A stretch of 64,000 bases of DNA, from the NCBI RefSeq assembly GCF_000340215.1, contig NW_006921532.1:7995735-8059734 (forward strand), read 5' to 3'. Both the position numbers and the translations under genes were made by a program. Origin of the DNA: Pseudocercospora fijiensis CIRAD86. Its lineage: Eukaryota; Ascomycota; Dothideomycetes; Mycosphaerellales; Mycosphaerellaceae. The notes beneath the pieces are model-generated. The model worked only from the letters and a program-made list of their open reading frames with translations, did no database searches and had not been told where the DNA came from. Shown here in pieces: positions 47,220 to 59,768 of the stretch (positions are counted from its first letter, which is position 1; every line of letters starts with the position of its first letter).

Positions 47220-48151
47220 ATTATAACAATTAAATGCTACGAGGTAGTCTACTACGGTCGTAGAGCTATTAAAGCCCTTCTTAGGCGCAAGCTGCAACTT
47301 CTATAGTATAATAAAGGAGGATATTACTATAGCCTTATTATACTATTAAATCTATAATCTCCTTAAAATAGCGCCTCTAAAGCGTATAGTACTAATTAGA
47401 TATATATGCTCTAGTAATATATACGACCGCGTCTAGGGCGACTTGACTTCTCGGACTAACTAGACGGCTCTTATCTGTGTCTAATAACATCTCTTCTACC
47501 TAAAGGACTGCTATACTAAATTCTGTCGAGTCTACGCCCTCTAAAGTAAAGAGGCCGAGAATATAGCCTATTATATCTACGACTATATTAACTTATATAG
47601 AGCGCCGAGACTATAGCAATTTAATAATAGTAGCGAGTTTAAGGGTATATACGAGGCTCTTATTACTTTCTATAGTATACTAATTGCCTATATCGCTTTA
47701 TACTTCCCTAAGTTAGAAGGACTCGTTAAAAAGGCTAACGGCGTTATTAAGAAGCGTATCTCTACTATTAAGATAGATTGTAGATTAAGAGGCTAGACTA
47801 TTACTATCTAAGAGGCCGCTCGTATCTATAGCGAGACCTTCTGTACTATTATTAAAACAACCCCCTTTAAGGCCTTCTTAAACCGTAACCCTACTAAGAA
47901 GCCGGATCCTATACTAGTAGGTCTATAGGCGGCTTTAGAAGCCGCTAGCGACTATATAGAAGCTACTAGAAGCCTATCTCCTATTCTAATAATAGGTAAC
48001 GAGCTATTCCTACACGAGGCTATTTTTACTATAGAGGCGGCGGCTCGTAATAACGATACTATAAGTACTATAATAGTCGCTATAGCTATTACTAACAGCT
48101 ATAACCGCGTACGTAATAGAGACAACCGTCTAGTAGTTAAATTAGATATAT
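47220..48151 (+). pseudogene. F integrase core relic
   Basis: From about 47370 one frame reads as an rve-type integrase core: first Asp in GD at 47440-47442; then QFNNSSEFKG, where the second catalytic Asp is Asn (47623-47625); then GLVKKANG, where the catalytic Glu is Lys (47728-47730), 35 codons after the second Asp. Upstream in another frame is an H2C2-like zinc-binding stretch (YEVVYYGRRAIKALLRRKL). The C-terminal part is Ala/Glu-rich and ends near 48151. Both catalytic changes are G-to-A, as RIP on the other strand makes. Confidence 0.7.
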
Positions 48152-48689
48152 AAGCGCCTGCTATAGTACTACTATACTAGCGACTACTATAGTAGCCGAG
48201 ACTAGCCCTCTATAGCCTAGATACGGCGTGCCTTACTATAGCGAGGTAGACCGCCGCTATACTATCTATAGGTCTAGTACTAGTATTGTCTATAGTATTA
48301 GCGATAGCTAGTATATTCTATAGGACTTTATCTCGTTAAACTAGCGCTCCGCTAACGCTAATTATAATAGAGCCTATACTAGTAGTAATAGTAAGGTAAG
48401 GACCTTCGTAGTTAGTAAGTTATAGTAACCTTATTAGTATAGTAATCTAGAAGAAATACCTTATTAAGTCTAGCCCCCGAGTAGTTATTATCTAGATAAT
48501 AGATGCCGCTTAAGATATGCCTAATTACTATCGACTAATAACTCCTTAGAGTAAGCTAAAGGGTAAGTAGTATATACGGTACCTATTACTAACTAAGGGC
48601 TATTTATTTGCTATCTATAAGGATAGCGAGTCTAAAGCTATTAGTATAGCGGAGGGTTTTCGAATATAGGCAAGGATACCTATTAGCAC

Positions 48690-48880
48690 TATCTACGAGT
48701 GCTATTATAATAGCTCTTATAATAGTAAATATTATAGCTACCGTAAACGAGATATTTCTTATTCTAAGCTATACTACGGTTGCGGTAACTGCTATAATAA
48801 TATAGACAACTACGGCCTTCTAAACAACTATAAAGCGTATATCTTAATTGCTAACGATAATAAGATAGCTACTATCTAAC
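48690..48880 (+). pseudogene. F tail with former Cys/His cluster
   Basis: A frame with CYYNSSYNSKYYSYRKR...YYGCGNCYN is full of Tyr at spacing expected for His and Cys ligands changed by RIP. It suggests a zinc-binding C-terminal domain of the F protein or a second ORF. Confidence 0.4.
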
Positions 48881-49610
48881 AATCCAGCTCTATACTAGAG
48901 AGGTAATACCTAGAGCGGCTATAGAGTAAGAATCCGCTATCTCTATACCTACGTAACTAATACCTACTCCTACTATAGTCTAGCGGATCTAGTCTTCTAC
49001 TAAGCTACTAGTTACTACTAAATCTCCGCGTAGAAGAGGTTAGTAGAAGAAGACTATATCTAAGAAAGCGTAGTTATTAAGGGAATAGGTACCTAAGGGC
49101 GTATAAAAGAGAAGGAGAGCGAGGGCTTAGTAGAGTACCTAAAGGGGATAGAAGTAACCTAATAGAACTTTAAGTAGTAGTCTGTTACTGTATTTATTAG
49201 GGGATACTGGTCTTGTGTAGGGGTGTACTACTTAAAGCTAAATTTAAGCTAGCTTTAAGGCGGCTTTAAGTATTAATATAATAATATTAGTATAGCTACT
49301 ACATCTATACTACACACAAAATATATAGTCTTTATCTACTAATTAGTAGCTTTAATTTAGTCTATATATCGCGTTATTACGACTATTATATCGCTTATAA
49401 CACAGTCCGAGGGCTAAGCGTTAAATTGCGACTAGTAAGCTAGTAAAGCCGGCTTATTATAATATCTATTAGTAACTAATAGCTTAGTTAAATCCGCTAT
49501 TTAATTAACTAAAGAGGCTCTATATATCTACTTTTCTAGTACGTTATTACTTATCAAATCTGTAGTAATTGCTTTACCAAATAGGGGCCATTTGATAAAA
49601 AGCGTACTTA

Positions 49611-51969
49611 ACTAACGGGCAACGGTAGCGGCTTGTCGCAGCTTTTCTGCCGCTGCGAGCCACAGTCGCTGCGAAAGTGTTCCTGACCGATTGCGCTGGC
49701 CACCTGCTCTTTGAAGAGATTCCACACCGCTCAACCTCGTAGCAGCAGGATGTCTAATATATGGCGCTGTGAGCCCCTTCCAAACATCCTGTCACTCCCA
49801 GCCGCCGCCAGGAGACTCAGCTCGTACGATGGCAGACATGTAGAGCCTGTCGCACGACCTGGGCAGTTACATCGACTATCATGCGTGCCGGCCCTGCCGG
49901 CGCATTCTCTCGGGCAGCCGGGCTCATCATCATCATCATCATCATCATCTGCGAAAGTAAGCGCACTGCCACGTGCGCCTATGAAACGCCAAGGTAAAGA
50001 AAGTGGTGTGCGCCGTATGCTGTCTGACAACAACCGAAGTGCAGGCAGCAAAGACTATGACCATACGCTCTGCTTTGTCGACTACGGACGGACTTTGGAA
50101 CCTGTTTTCGCGCCATTTGGCGACAGCGGTGATGCCACTGTTGTACTGCTAAGATTGCGATACTTCGGCTTGAATGGCGTTTTACCCTTGCTTCACCAGG
50201 ATGACTTCCACGTGGACGTGCGCCGACAGAACGGCACGTACTCCAGCTTACCCACCTCATCGTCTCATCGTATCCGTCCACTACTTATGCAACACGCTTC
50301 TGCAAAGTCCAAGTCTTGCCGAAGCGCTCTCAGAGCTGCTTCTTGATGCAAGCACTTCCTGAACAGGATACAGATCCGATCCAGCACATAGATTGCCACT
50401 TTCTGATCATTGCAGAGGGCAGATACACTTGCCCTCGGTCTGCAGCTTCACACTTCTTCCTCGGTATCATGCATCGAATCGTTGTTCCCAGGTGGCGAAG
50501 GATCGTAGTAGTGCCTTGACGGAACCGTCTTAACGAGCCAGTACATTAGTTCTGTGAGGATCCAGCAGGTGGTACTTCGGTAGATACAGCAACGAAGAAC
50601 CGCCACCGGCTACCCATGTAGCCATCATCCCTTCAGATGATTTATGCATGGTGGACGTTATGATAACTAGGTATCATAGCGTGGGCAGGTATGTCAGTCA
50701 TTATTATCCTCCAGATTTGAGAACTGCACATAACTCCCGGAGAAAACAGCGCACCACGGTACCAGTGGCACACGTCCTTTCTTCTAGCCTTCCGTGGTCG
50801 CATTTCACCTTCCTGATTCACATTGCTGAGCGGGAGAGGACGTATGCCCCACGCCATCTGTAAGTACGCGAGTTCAAGTAAAGGCGAGCACCGTGGACGA
50901 ACAATGCCTCTCCAATTTGATATCGCGCAGCAGTCTGCGGTCGCACACGCTCGGGCGTGAGTGCCATCTACGTATGTAGCGTGGGAATATATGCCCCCCA
51001 TACGCAGGGACAGACTGTCCCACCAACCATGGCGTGGTGGCTTGCATGTTTGACAAGATCTTCAGACACAGCGTTTATACAGATCCACAAGGAGACCAGC
51101 GACACACGTTTGACCAGCATGAGACGCGTGGGTGAAGTGATTACGAACCGGATCTTCACAGCCTTGTCTGCCTCGGTACCAAAGAACCTGGTGCTGGTGT
51201 CACAAAAGCCATGGCATGCGGCATGCCTCATCGGCCCGTATCAGGTCCTCCCCCGGACAGCCACCATTGTTTGAGACGTATGTGGGATGTATGTCACCGG
51301 CCAGCGAGAGATGGGGACGTGAGTGGCGTTTAAGCTACGGTAGGTTATGACGGAAGAGACGGTGCCATCAAGAATGTCTGAGCAGCATGCATCAGTGAAG
51401 TAGCACAGCTGCATGCATGTCTTGGTGTAGCAGTATGCACGTCAAGAAGACGTTATTGGCGTCTCAAACAATCAAACAAATGCAATGTTTGGCGAACTAG
51501 TGATGTGCGGTCTCTGTTTCTGACAGGGCGCCACGCATTTGGCCTGGCTCTCCATGACAGAGGGCCGATGGCGTAGTACGGACAGGGTGAAGAGTGGGAG
51601 TGTACCGGCGGACCCAAGAGTGTCGCAAGACAAGGATTCAGCAAGATGGTATGCGGCGCAATCTGCGAACGGTTTCCGTGCATCACTACCAGCCACCCAG
51701 CCATGTCGCCCAAGTAGTATTGATGGGGAGAATTGCAGACAGTCGTGAAGAACTTGAAGGCCTCGGAAGGTGGACAGCAATGATGATGTCGTGGTGATGC
51801 TTGGCGGCCGCTCCACGTCTTCTTCACAGTGAAGTTCACACGTGCTTGCTGGCTTGGCTTGCCCGGGGAACCGGAACGGCAGCGGCCACTGCATCATCTC
51901 AAACGACTAGCCAGAGAGCGAGCACAAGGTACAGTACTTTGGCCCTCGGAAACAACGACGCCGTTCAAG
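49611..51969. other. Unique non-RIP DNA, no supportable gene
   Basis: Normal composition returns near 49610. A (CAT)n repeat lies at 49924-49949. ORFs here lack ATG starts or recognisable domains and overlap on both strands (for example 49711-50346 starts with TTG; from its ATG at 49981 it would be 121 aa). The right end should hold the promoter of the SMP-30 gene. Confidence 0.5.
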
Positions 51970-53174
51970 ATGCCAGACGTCAAGCGCTACACCATCAGCG
52001 AGCCCTATCTCGATCTAGGTTGTGGACTTGGAGAGGTGCGAAAAGCAGATCCTAGCTTCATCAAACTCTACTGATCGAGAGTCCTAGGCCCCCTTCTGGG
52101 AGAAGGACAGAGACACATTACGCTTCGTAGACATTGTCAAGGAGAAGCTACATACCGTCAAACTCTCCGAAGGCCCATCCTCTCACAAACAGTGGAATCT
52201 TAAGTACTCTATTGGTACTACAGCCGACATCGAAGGCAATGAGACAGAGTTCATGTTTGGCGGCAAGACCGGCTATGGGCTATTTAATAAAGTAAGCATG
52301 ACATCTGCCGGCAATAGAGCACGATGACTGAACTAGAGGTAGAACACCGGTGAGCACCGGATCATCAAGGAGATGTGGACCGAGGCCGAGCGACAAGACG
52401 ACAACGGAGGAAAACCAGGCAAAGGCAAAAATCTAGCAGAGCGCATGCGGTCCAACGATGGGGCTGTTGACATCAAAGGTCGATTCTACGTCGGAGCCAT
52501 GAATGATCCGGCAATCGTGGGAAGTGGAAACTTTACAGACGAAGGTGCGTGGGATGTCATGCATTTTATTTTCCATGCCCAGGCACTCATGGAGTGAACG
52601 CACTAGGCATTATATTCCGACTTGATCCAGATCTGAGCATCCATCGAGTCAAGAAAGGTCAGAGATCCGCAGCAATACGTCCTTTGCTCACATCATGATG
52701 GCTTGGCAATTACTGACCTTGGCAGGTGTCACAATTCCAAATGGAACGTCCTGGGCACCAGACAACAAGACCATGTACCTGACTGATTCTCCCTCTGGTA
52801 AGATTATGGCATACCCATACAACCCGGAAACCGGAGAATTTTCACCTGAAGGCAAAGCGTTCTTCACATGCCCATATGAAGGCGGTGTGCCGGATGGTCA
52901 TTGCCGGGACGAGGAGGGTCATTTCTGGGTCGCCTGCTTCGGAACCAGCAAAGTAGTAAGAGTGAGCCCTCGAGGTGAAGTTGTCGCCGAAGTAAAACTT
53001 CCGACAAGGTGTGTGACTTGTCCTGAACTGTGCGGCACCCAGCTTTTCATCACCACAGCGGCGGAGGAGGAGCCGGAGAAATATCCCTGGAGCACTAAAT
53101 ACCAGGGCGCCCTCTTCATGATCGATGTGGGTGTGAGAGGATTGCCGAGGAACAAGTTCACTGGCAGGGTGTAA
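51970..53174 (+). CDS. SMP-30/gluconolactonase family protein
   Basis: Exons 51970-52035, 52088-52291, 52343-52544, 52607-52657 and 52726-53174 give 972 nt, 323 aa, with all junctions in frame. Family landmarks: GLGEAPFW at the N-terminus (metal-binding Glu22), RSNDGAVD with the conserved Asn, GAMNDP, VTIPNGTSW, TDSPSGKI (metal-binding Asp), GGVPDGHCRDEEG, LPTRCVTCP and the C-terminal LFMIDVGVRGLP. These are regucalcin-like six-bladed beta-propellers that hydrolyse sugar lactones in a divalent-metal-dependent way, probably in the cytosol as there is no signal peptide. Substrate is not predictable. Introns are 51-68 nt. It runs tail to tail with the RING gene, 314 bp apart. Confidence 0.88.
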
Positions 53175-53488
53175 TGGCTAGCCCGAAAGGTGTCACTCAC
53201 TGAGAACATAGACATAGAGCCAATGTGCAAGCAGTAACGGGCTACATGTATTAAATAAGTTGCACATCGATATCGCCAAGTAGCAAGGCGTTGGGCAAGC
53301 ACTGCATTGTGCTCAAGCCTGATGGCCAAGACATGAAAGACTAATTTTCGTGGTTGGAAAAAGGTTGTACTGTAGTACATGTAGTTATACATAATTACTG
53401 TAGGCGTATCATAAATATCATGTAAGTCGTTGCTTGGTGGGTATCGATATAAAGCTCAACGCGTCATGGTGATCATCAACCCGGATCC
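53175..53488. other. Convergent 3' intergenic region
   Basis: 314 bp between the stop codons of the SMP-30 and RING genes; presumably both 3' UTRs. No other feature seen. Confidence 0.5.
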
Positions 53489-54756
53489 TCATTTGTACTC
53501 GCCAACCGCAGCTTTCGCGGTCTTCTTCATCATGTGTATGAAAGGCTCCGGCAGAAGACGCCAGTCATCAGCCCAACCATATTCACAGACCATTCGCTCA
53601 AAGGTTCTCGATAGTGCTTTTAGAAGATCTTCCGCGTATAGATCTCTCCCGTCGTTTGCCTCGAGGAATTCGCGCCACTCACGCCACGCGCACTTGGCCA
53701 TGGCCCGACAACGAATCGTGATTTGCATGCTGTCTGCCATCATGGAGCTGGTTTGCCACATCTTCGATAACATCTCCTCGGCGTCCACGGTGATGAGTCG
53801 TCTGCGAGCGGGCTGTGGACTGTCGCAGCCTTTTCTGTACTCCGCTGCAAGGTCGTTATGGCTCTTACTGCGTGATGGCGGATATAGGATCGGCTGTGCC
53901 GAGGCCTGCTGCGGAATATATATAGGAGGTAGATGCTTTGCAGTGTTGTACAGAAGTTTTCGCCTCATTTGAGCAGAGCACAGTGACTCGGTAGAGGGAT
54001 TCGACATGCCGGAAAGACCAGTTGGGTGAGCAGCTCTGTTCCGAAGGGGCATGCGCCTTTGTAAGCACCATGACGACGATGAGGATGCCGAAGTGGGTTC
54101 CTGAATAGATGAAGTAGACTCGCTTTCTGCAATTGACGGCTGTGACGAAGCCTGAGACATACGATTCTGCCGAGTGGCCTCGGATCGCAAGGAAGGAGTG
54201 CTCTGAGATGTGGCTAGAGAGTGTATGCTTGGTGTTTGTACAGCAAAACTGTCTGGGACAGCATCTGCAACCCAATGCATATTTGAGTATCGTGCTGGCC
54301 CAGTGGGAGGGGGCGTCAGTGTCGGTGCTGCGGTTCGGGGCCCAACCCGTTCTTTATGCAGACCACGTCTGCAGTCCGGGCACTGTATACTGCGACGTAA
54401 CCATTGCTGAATGCATTCAAAGCAATAAGCATGTTGGCATTCTGTCACGACAGGATCTTTGACACGTTCCTGGCGAGGAATCAGCATACATCCAGAATGC
54501 CGTATTATATATAACTCAAGACACATACCCGACAGATACTACAATCCGTGTCGCGTGAGCGCGCTCTGTCCCCAACCTGCAATCCATAATTCCGTAGTTG
54601 GTCCAGATCAGGCATGGTAGGAGGATTCGCCTTTTGTGTCGTGCCAGAGCGACGACGGTGCGGGCGCGACGCTTCAAAAGCTGCTCTTCCAGGGAAGGGT
54701 GCTGATTGCACAGCAAGCATTCCGGATGGCTGCTTGATAGATCTAGCCGTCCTCAT
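53489..54756 (-). CDS. RING-HC finger protein (putative E3 ubiquitin ligase)
   Basis: Two exons, 54529-54756 and 53489-54469, separated by a 59-nt intron with a GTATGT donor and CCAG acceptor; total 1209 nt, 402 aa. The intron splits the RING: C72-X2-C75 at the end of exon 1, then C87-X-H89-X2-C92-X2-C95-X10-C106-X2-C109 in exon 2, a full C3HC4 finger (DCSICR, ECQHAYCFECI, CPDC). Such proteins recruit E2 enzymes for ubiquitin transfer. The remainder is Ser/Pro-rich, then a helical C-terminal part without a named domain. No membrane segment seen. Start ATG 54756 is the first in frame; the frame continues upstream only with GTG. It is divergent from the aldehyde dehydrogenase gene. Confidence 0.85.
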
Positions 54757-55110
54757 CAATAGATTCCGGTCCACATAGATTCCTGTGCAATGTGCTCCGA
54801 CCACACAAGCAGCAAGGCGCTGGGGGAGGGTTTGAGATGCACCTCCACCGGCGAAGACTTCCAGATTGGACGCGCATGTTCACGATGGCGATCTCCTGAA
54901 GACGTTGGCGACGCGCTGCCAGGACCCATGGGTGAGCCGACACGTTGTTTCAGATGAAGAGGAGATGTCGTCGTGTCGTCGAAGCTGCGGTTCGGACCTT
55001 CGGATCTTGTTCGGCAGCTGGCTCCACAATCCACATTGAGTGCAAAGTCAGGTCTCGTCCATGCCGTGAAGCTTGAGAATGGCCGGTGGAAGCCATCGTC
55101 ATCGCCTACC
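54757..55110. promoter_or_regulatory. Divergent promoter region of RING and aldehyde dehydrogenase genes
   Basis: 354 bp separate the two ATG codons on opposite strands, so both promoters and 5' UTRs must lie here unless upstream noncoding exons exist. No specific factor site can be assigned. Confidence 0.55.
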
Positions 55111-56868
55111 ATGAAGGCCATACTCAGCAAACTGTCCGCGAAGCCGGTCGTCCGCACGCAAATCAGACGCACCAACCATGTGAGACTGCTGTCCAGCTCT
55201 GCCTCCAGAAGACAGCATGTGGTTCCCGAGTTGAAGGACAAGAGCTTGTTCAAGCAGGAATCATACATCAATGGCAGATGGGTGCAGGCTAAAGGCGGGA
55301 AGACATTCGATGTGTACGATCCGGCTACGCACCAGAAGATTGGAAGCATGCCCGAAATGGACAAGCACGATACCAATGAAGCCATTGAAGCAGCTTCGGA
55401 AGCTCTCAAGTCTTTCAGAAAGACCACGGCTCGTCAGAGGGCTACCATCTTGAGGAAGTGGTACGATCTCATGATGCAGAACTCAGAGGATCTGGCCAAG
55501 TTAATTACATGGGAGAATGGCAAGCCTTTTGCGGATGCGCAAGGTGAAGTCACTTATGCCTCGAATTTCTTCCTGTGGTTTAGCGAAGAGGCGCCCAGGC
55601 TTTATGGGGACACCATACCGGCCAGTGTGCCTGGTAACAGAGTCTTCACAAGCAGAGAACCAGTGGGCGTGTGTGGTTTGATCACTCCGTAAGCCGCCTA
55701 CACTTTTCCCGTGTCCTCTGAAGGCTAATATGGTATCAAGCTGGAACTTTCCCGCGGCTATGATCACCAGAAAGATAGGACCAGCCCTGGCTGCTGGTTG
55801 TGCTGTTGTTGCAAAATCGCCAGGAGAGACACCCTTTACCGCTGCAGCCATTATGGAGTTGGGAGAGCGTGCCGGCGTGCCTCCTGGTGTTGTGAACATT
55901 GTCACATCTCTCGATAATACCCCGGAGGTCGGCCAAGCGATAACTTCTTCTAACGATGTGCGCAAGGTTTCCTTTACTGGCTCGACCGGCGTTGGCAAAC
56001 TGCTGCTAAAGCAGTCCGCCGATACCCTGTGAGTCCGATGAGCACGAGGCATATATGAACACTGGCTGATATTGCGATCTCTTCAGCAAGAAAACGTCTT
56101 GGGAGCTCGGTGGTAATGCGCCCTTCATAGTCTTCGATGACGCCGATCTCGAGAGCGCCGTAAATGGCGCTATAGCTAGCAAGTTCCGCAGTAGCGGCCA
56201 GACTTGTGTCTGCGCGAATCGTATATACGTGCAAAGCGGCATATACGAAGAGTTTGCAACAGCCTTTACTGAAAAGGTGAAGTCTTTCAAAGTTGGTCAT
56301 GGATTCGACGACGGTGTGACTCACGGTCCGCTTATCCATGATCGAGCTGTTGGCAAGGTCGAAGACCATGTCTCGGACGCAGTTTCACATGGCGCTACTG
56401 TTTTGGCGGGAGGCCGAAGACTTCCAGATCTCGGCGACAACTTCTATGCGCCTACGGTACTTCGCGACATGACGAAAGAGATGAAGATTTCATGCGAAGA
56501 AACTTTTGGTCCTGTTGCCGCGCTTTTTCCCTTCAGGACAGAGAAGGAGGTAGGCGACATCAGAGAACGATCATTCGTCAGACAGCTGCTGACCAGACGT
56601 AATGCAGGTCGTTGAATTGGCTAACTCTGCCGACGTGGGTTTGGCTAGTTACCTTTTCTCCAAAAACATCCAGAGATGTTATCGAGTCGCCGAGGCCCTT
56701 CAATTCGGCATGGTCGGAATCAACACAGGCCTCATCAGCGACCCAGCTGCACCCTTTGGAGGCGTGAAACACTCTGGTTTTGGACGCGAAGGTAGCAAAT
56801 ATGGCATCGATGAATATACCACGATCAAGACCATGACTATCGGAGGCATCGGCGAGCTTCAATCATGA
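55111..56868 (+). CDS. Aldehyde dehydrogenase, succinate-semialdehyde type
   Basis: Exons 55111-55688, 55741-56028, 56087-56549 and 56608-56868 (introns 52, 58 and 58 nt) give 1590 nt, 529 aa. ALDH landmarks: WENGKPFADAQGE, GLITPWNFP, GSTGVGKLL, ELGGNAPFIVF with catalytic-base Glu295, and SSGQTCVCANR with nucleophile Cys329, 34 residues later as in the family. The GQTCVCANR form and PFGGVKHSGFGREGS ending match succinate-semialdehyde dehydrogenases, which oxidise succinate semialdehyde to succinate in the GABA shunt using NAD(P). The Arg/Ser-rich start (MKAILSKLSAKPVVRTQIR) could be a mitochondrial presequence. ATG 55111 is the first in frame; the frame is open upstream only with GTG. Another semialdehyde substrate is possible. 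Confidence 0.9.
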
Positions 56869-56981
56869 ACGCTGGCTTGATAGCTGAGGTACGTAGATGC
56901 TAATTGCTCAAGATTCAAGGTTATAATGATGACGGAAGGGCAACAGCAGGCAATCCCGACTTCGAGCATGTGAGCCAAACT

Positions 56982-58965
56982 CTATGCCTGCTCGACCTTT
57001 GTCGAATGTTCGATATTCTCAACCGTTGCCTCTACCTTGTCCGTCATCAGGTCTTTAACGTCCTTCAAAAACCAAATCGCCACCATGGCGATCACGACGA
57101 ATGGGAAAATAGACCACCATGCAAGGCGGTATGCTCGTGTGTATGCCCATTCGCTCGCATGTGTTGCAGCAGCCATGATCTCGGGGGTAATACCTGCTAT
57201 GCCAGCGGGACTCTTGCCCAAGGTCATCGCTGCAAGCAAGGCAGCCACCGAGGATGAAGGCAGTCCCGCTTTAATTGCTGCGGCTGACACGTTCTTTGCC
57301 CACGTTTCGCCTAGTTTGTTATTGACTATAGCGTCCAATACGGCCGAACCGAAAGCGCCGCCAATGGAACGAGCCGAAAACGCAAGGCCAGTTGCCGTGG
57401 ACAAGTATTTATGAGGTGCCGTAAATTGTACCAAAGCGACGATCAACGTCAATGGCCCTGCTTGGCCGACACCTGCAATGACATTCATGCCAAGTTGCAC
57501 ATCCTTCCAGTCAGGTCTCTATTCATTGAACGTCAGCGAGATGCGCGCTGACTGTGCAGTGAAATTACCGTGATCACACTTACAATACAGCCGTATAGAA
57601 CAGTGACCACCAGGAAGATACCGAAAGTGACCATCAGCGGCCACTTGAGGTCCTTGTATCGAGTGGCGTACCATGTTACCAGTATGCTGCAAGTGATAGT
57701 GGGAAACGAATATGCTAGTTGCCTGATCGATATTGTCCATGAATTCGTTGCGAAGCCCAGGTTGAGCATGATTTGCGGCACGATAGCATTTACGGCGGAG
57801 TAGAAGATCCAGCCTTCGACGGCTTTGACGCGGACACAAGATCAGCGAGGGCATCATGAGCGGCGTGTACCCATCAGACTTACCAAAAGCGAAGCAGCTC
57901 AGCCCAAAATTCGGTGAGTCTCGGAAGAAAACATGTGCGACAATCCCATCGCTTCGTCCTTTCCACTCGTATAGACAGAAGAGCACGAGCACACCCAGCC
58001 CGATTCCCAAAGGCGCAGCGACATGCGCATCACTCCAGGCATATGCTCCTCCTGCCCAGTCCAGGGCTAGCAGCATCAACGTGGCCGATACGACAAAGAG
58101 CACGCTTCCAATTGGATCTATAGCCCAGATGTACTCTTTCAATGTCATTCGAGGGTAATCAGATTTCTTTTTCGGCCAGTAGAAGAATAGAAAGCCTGCC
58201 GCGGTTGCCAGATGGAAAGCCGCCTGAACCCAGAAGATGTTTCTCCAACCACCCGGATTGAGATTTGTCATATGCCCGGCACCAAGTCCTCCTACTAGAC
58301 CACCGGTTGCGCCAGCTGGGTAGCACACAGGATGTCAGCATGAATCTTTAACATCATCAGTGTCCTTTGGCATACCGAAGAAAGCCAGTCCATTCGCCAA
58401 CGGGCGATACTTCATAGGAAGGACTTCTGAGGGAATGGATTGCACGATGCTTATTGTGGCTGGGTTCAACGTCAGCTCAGCGAAGTCGGCTATTATTTGC
58501 ACGACTGCACTGCGTACCAAGTGTCGTGCCAATCAGAATTCCTCCTCCAATGAGCATACCCATTGAATTGGCTTTCGCCGAGATCACAGCTCCAGCAAAA
58601 GCTATCAGCGGTGGCACAGCAGAAAGCATTTTTCGATCCAGAACGTCGCTGAGTCGACCCATAAATGGCGACAGCACACTCTGCATGAGGAGTGGTCCTT
58701 GGATAATCCACCCGCTGTTATTTACGCCCAAATCGCGGACGATGAACGCGATGACCGAACTTGCGGCGACGACAACCATAATTTGCGAAAAGACCGCAAA
58801 GCAGGAGATAAATACGACAACCCATGACTTCCAGGTGAGTTGAATATGCTCATCGTCGAGGTTAGTGACATTAGGCTGGATAGCAGCATGATGACTGTAG
58901 TTCTCATCCGTAGCCTTCGCGTCCGAGACCCGCTCCAGGTGAATCGTTTCTTCCTTTGAAGCCAT
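56982..58965 (-). CDS. MFS transporter, TRI12/siderophore-type (DHA2-like)
   Basis: Five exons: 58518-58965, 58376-58459, 57884-58315, 57584-57822 and 56982-57518 (introns 58-65 nt); 1740 nt, 579 aa, all junctions in frame. Membrane helices follow a cytoplasmic N-terminus (about 48 residues). MFS markers: GRLSDVLDRK after TM2-3 (the GRxSDxxGRR-type loop), IVQSIPSEVLPMKYR between TM4 and 5, GGLVGGLGAG, and a C-terminal GLAFSARSIGGAFGSAVLDAI motif. This pattern fits the fungal TRI12 efflux-pump family, which includes trichothecene and iron-siderophore carriers with about 14 helices. Substrate unknown. The acceptor of intron 1 was chosen because it gives a 58-nt intron and keeps the frame. It converges with the aldehyde dehydrogenase, stop codons 113 bp apart. 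Confidence 0.88.
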
Positions 58966-59768
58966 TGTATATCGCAACTTGAATGAGCTAGCAAGAAGAC
59001 AAGAGCGTGCGAAGAGGCGTCTTTCTGCAGGCGCAAAGGTTATGCGGAGAATTGGCCATGTGGTTTTTATGCATGGTTGTCCATCCCTGGCCGGCAGATG
59101 TTTATCTGCCTTCACCATGTGCCGGCTTACCGTACACTTTTCCGTCGCGGACTTCTGCGCTCCCCTCTTCGACAGACTATAATCTCGAATCAGTAGAACG
59201 CAGTCGACGTTACACACTTATGACATGGATGGAAGTAGAGAGATTCTATGGTATCGTAAAATCCGCCGTCCTTTTATTAGTATAAAGCTTTACCAACTGA
59301 AGCTTGCGTCCGAAGAGCCAAACGATAGTATAAGAATCACGACTTTACCGCCACGCGACGACTACGAACGTATTGACTTGAAACTTTCTATATAGAGAGA
59401 GGGCTAACGTATTTTCCATATTATCGATTGAAAACAGACTATCTCGTTCTAGATAATCCGTAATTCTCAAGCGCGCTCTCAGTTACGGAGCGGCGATCGA
59501 AAGGGCGGCAAAAGTCCTCGACTGGTTGCCCCGATTGTGCCGGTTGTTCCTGGATGGATCTTGTGGGGAAGGTGGGGGGAACTGGGGAAACCATGAGCAT
59601 ACGTAGCGAGGTTTCTAAATAAGGAAAGAGTTGCTTCAACGTCGCGGCAGTTGCTTGGCTGTCATCTGCCGTGCAACTTCTGGCCCATGGGGCGACCTGA
59701 GATGCCTTTCTATTCGGCGTTTGACAACCATGTGTTTCGCTGTGTTCAGGCCAGCTGCTACATAAACT
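58966..59768. other. Intergenic region between MFS gene and secreted protein gene
   Basis: 803 bp, containing the MFS promoter (right of 58965) and the 3' UTR of the next gene. Small ORFs here have no recognisable domain. Confidence 0.5.

Larger units (their letters stand above)
46441..49610 (+). mobile_element. F: RIP-degenerate integrase-bearing element
   Basis: Sequence right of E1 encodes an integrase-like relic and a Cys/His-type tail on the plus strand. No RT was recognised, so it could be a Ginger-like integrase DNA transposon or the remnant of a retroelement. Termini not found. It ends near 49610, where normal composition returns. Stretches 46441-47200 and 48890-49610 show no recognised domain; the latter is Lys/Arg-rich in one frame and has an imperfect inverted repeat TTATCAAAT/ATTTGATAA at 49552-49595. 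Confidence 0.55.

Noticed and set aside
49711..50346. A 211-codon ORF
   Set aside because: It starts with TTG, includes a (CAT)n repeat and has no recognisable domain or intron signals; its ATG-started part is only 121 codons.
58490..58517. A 28-nt intron in the MFS gene
   Set aside because: Too short; a downstream AACCCAG acceptor gives a 58-nt intron in the same frame and the expected family sequence.
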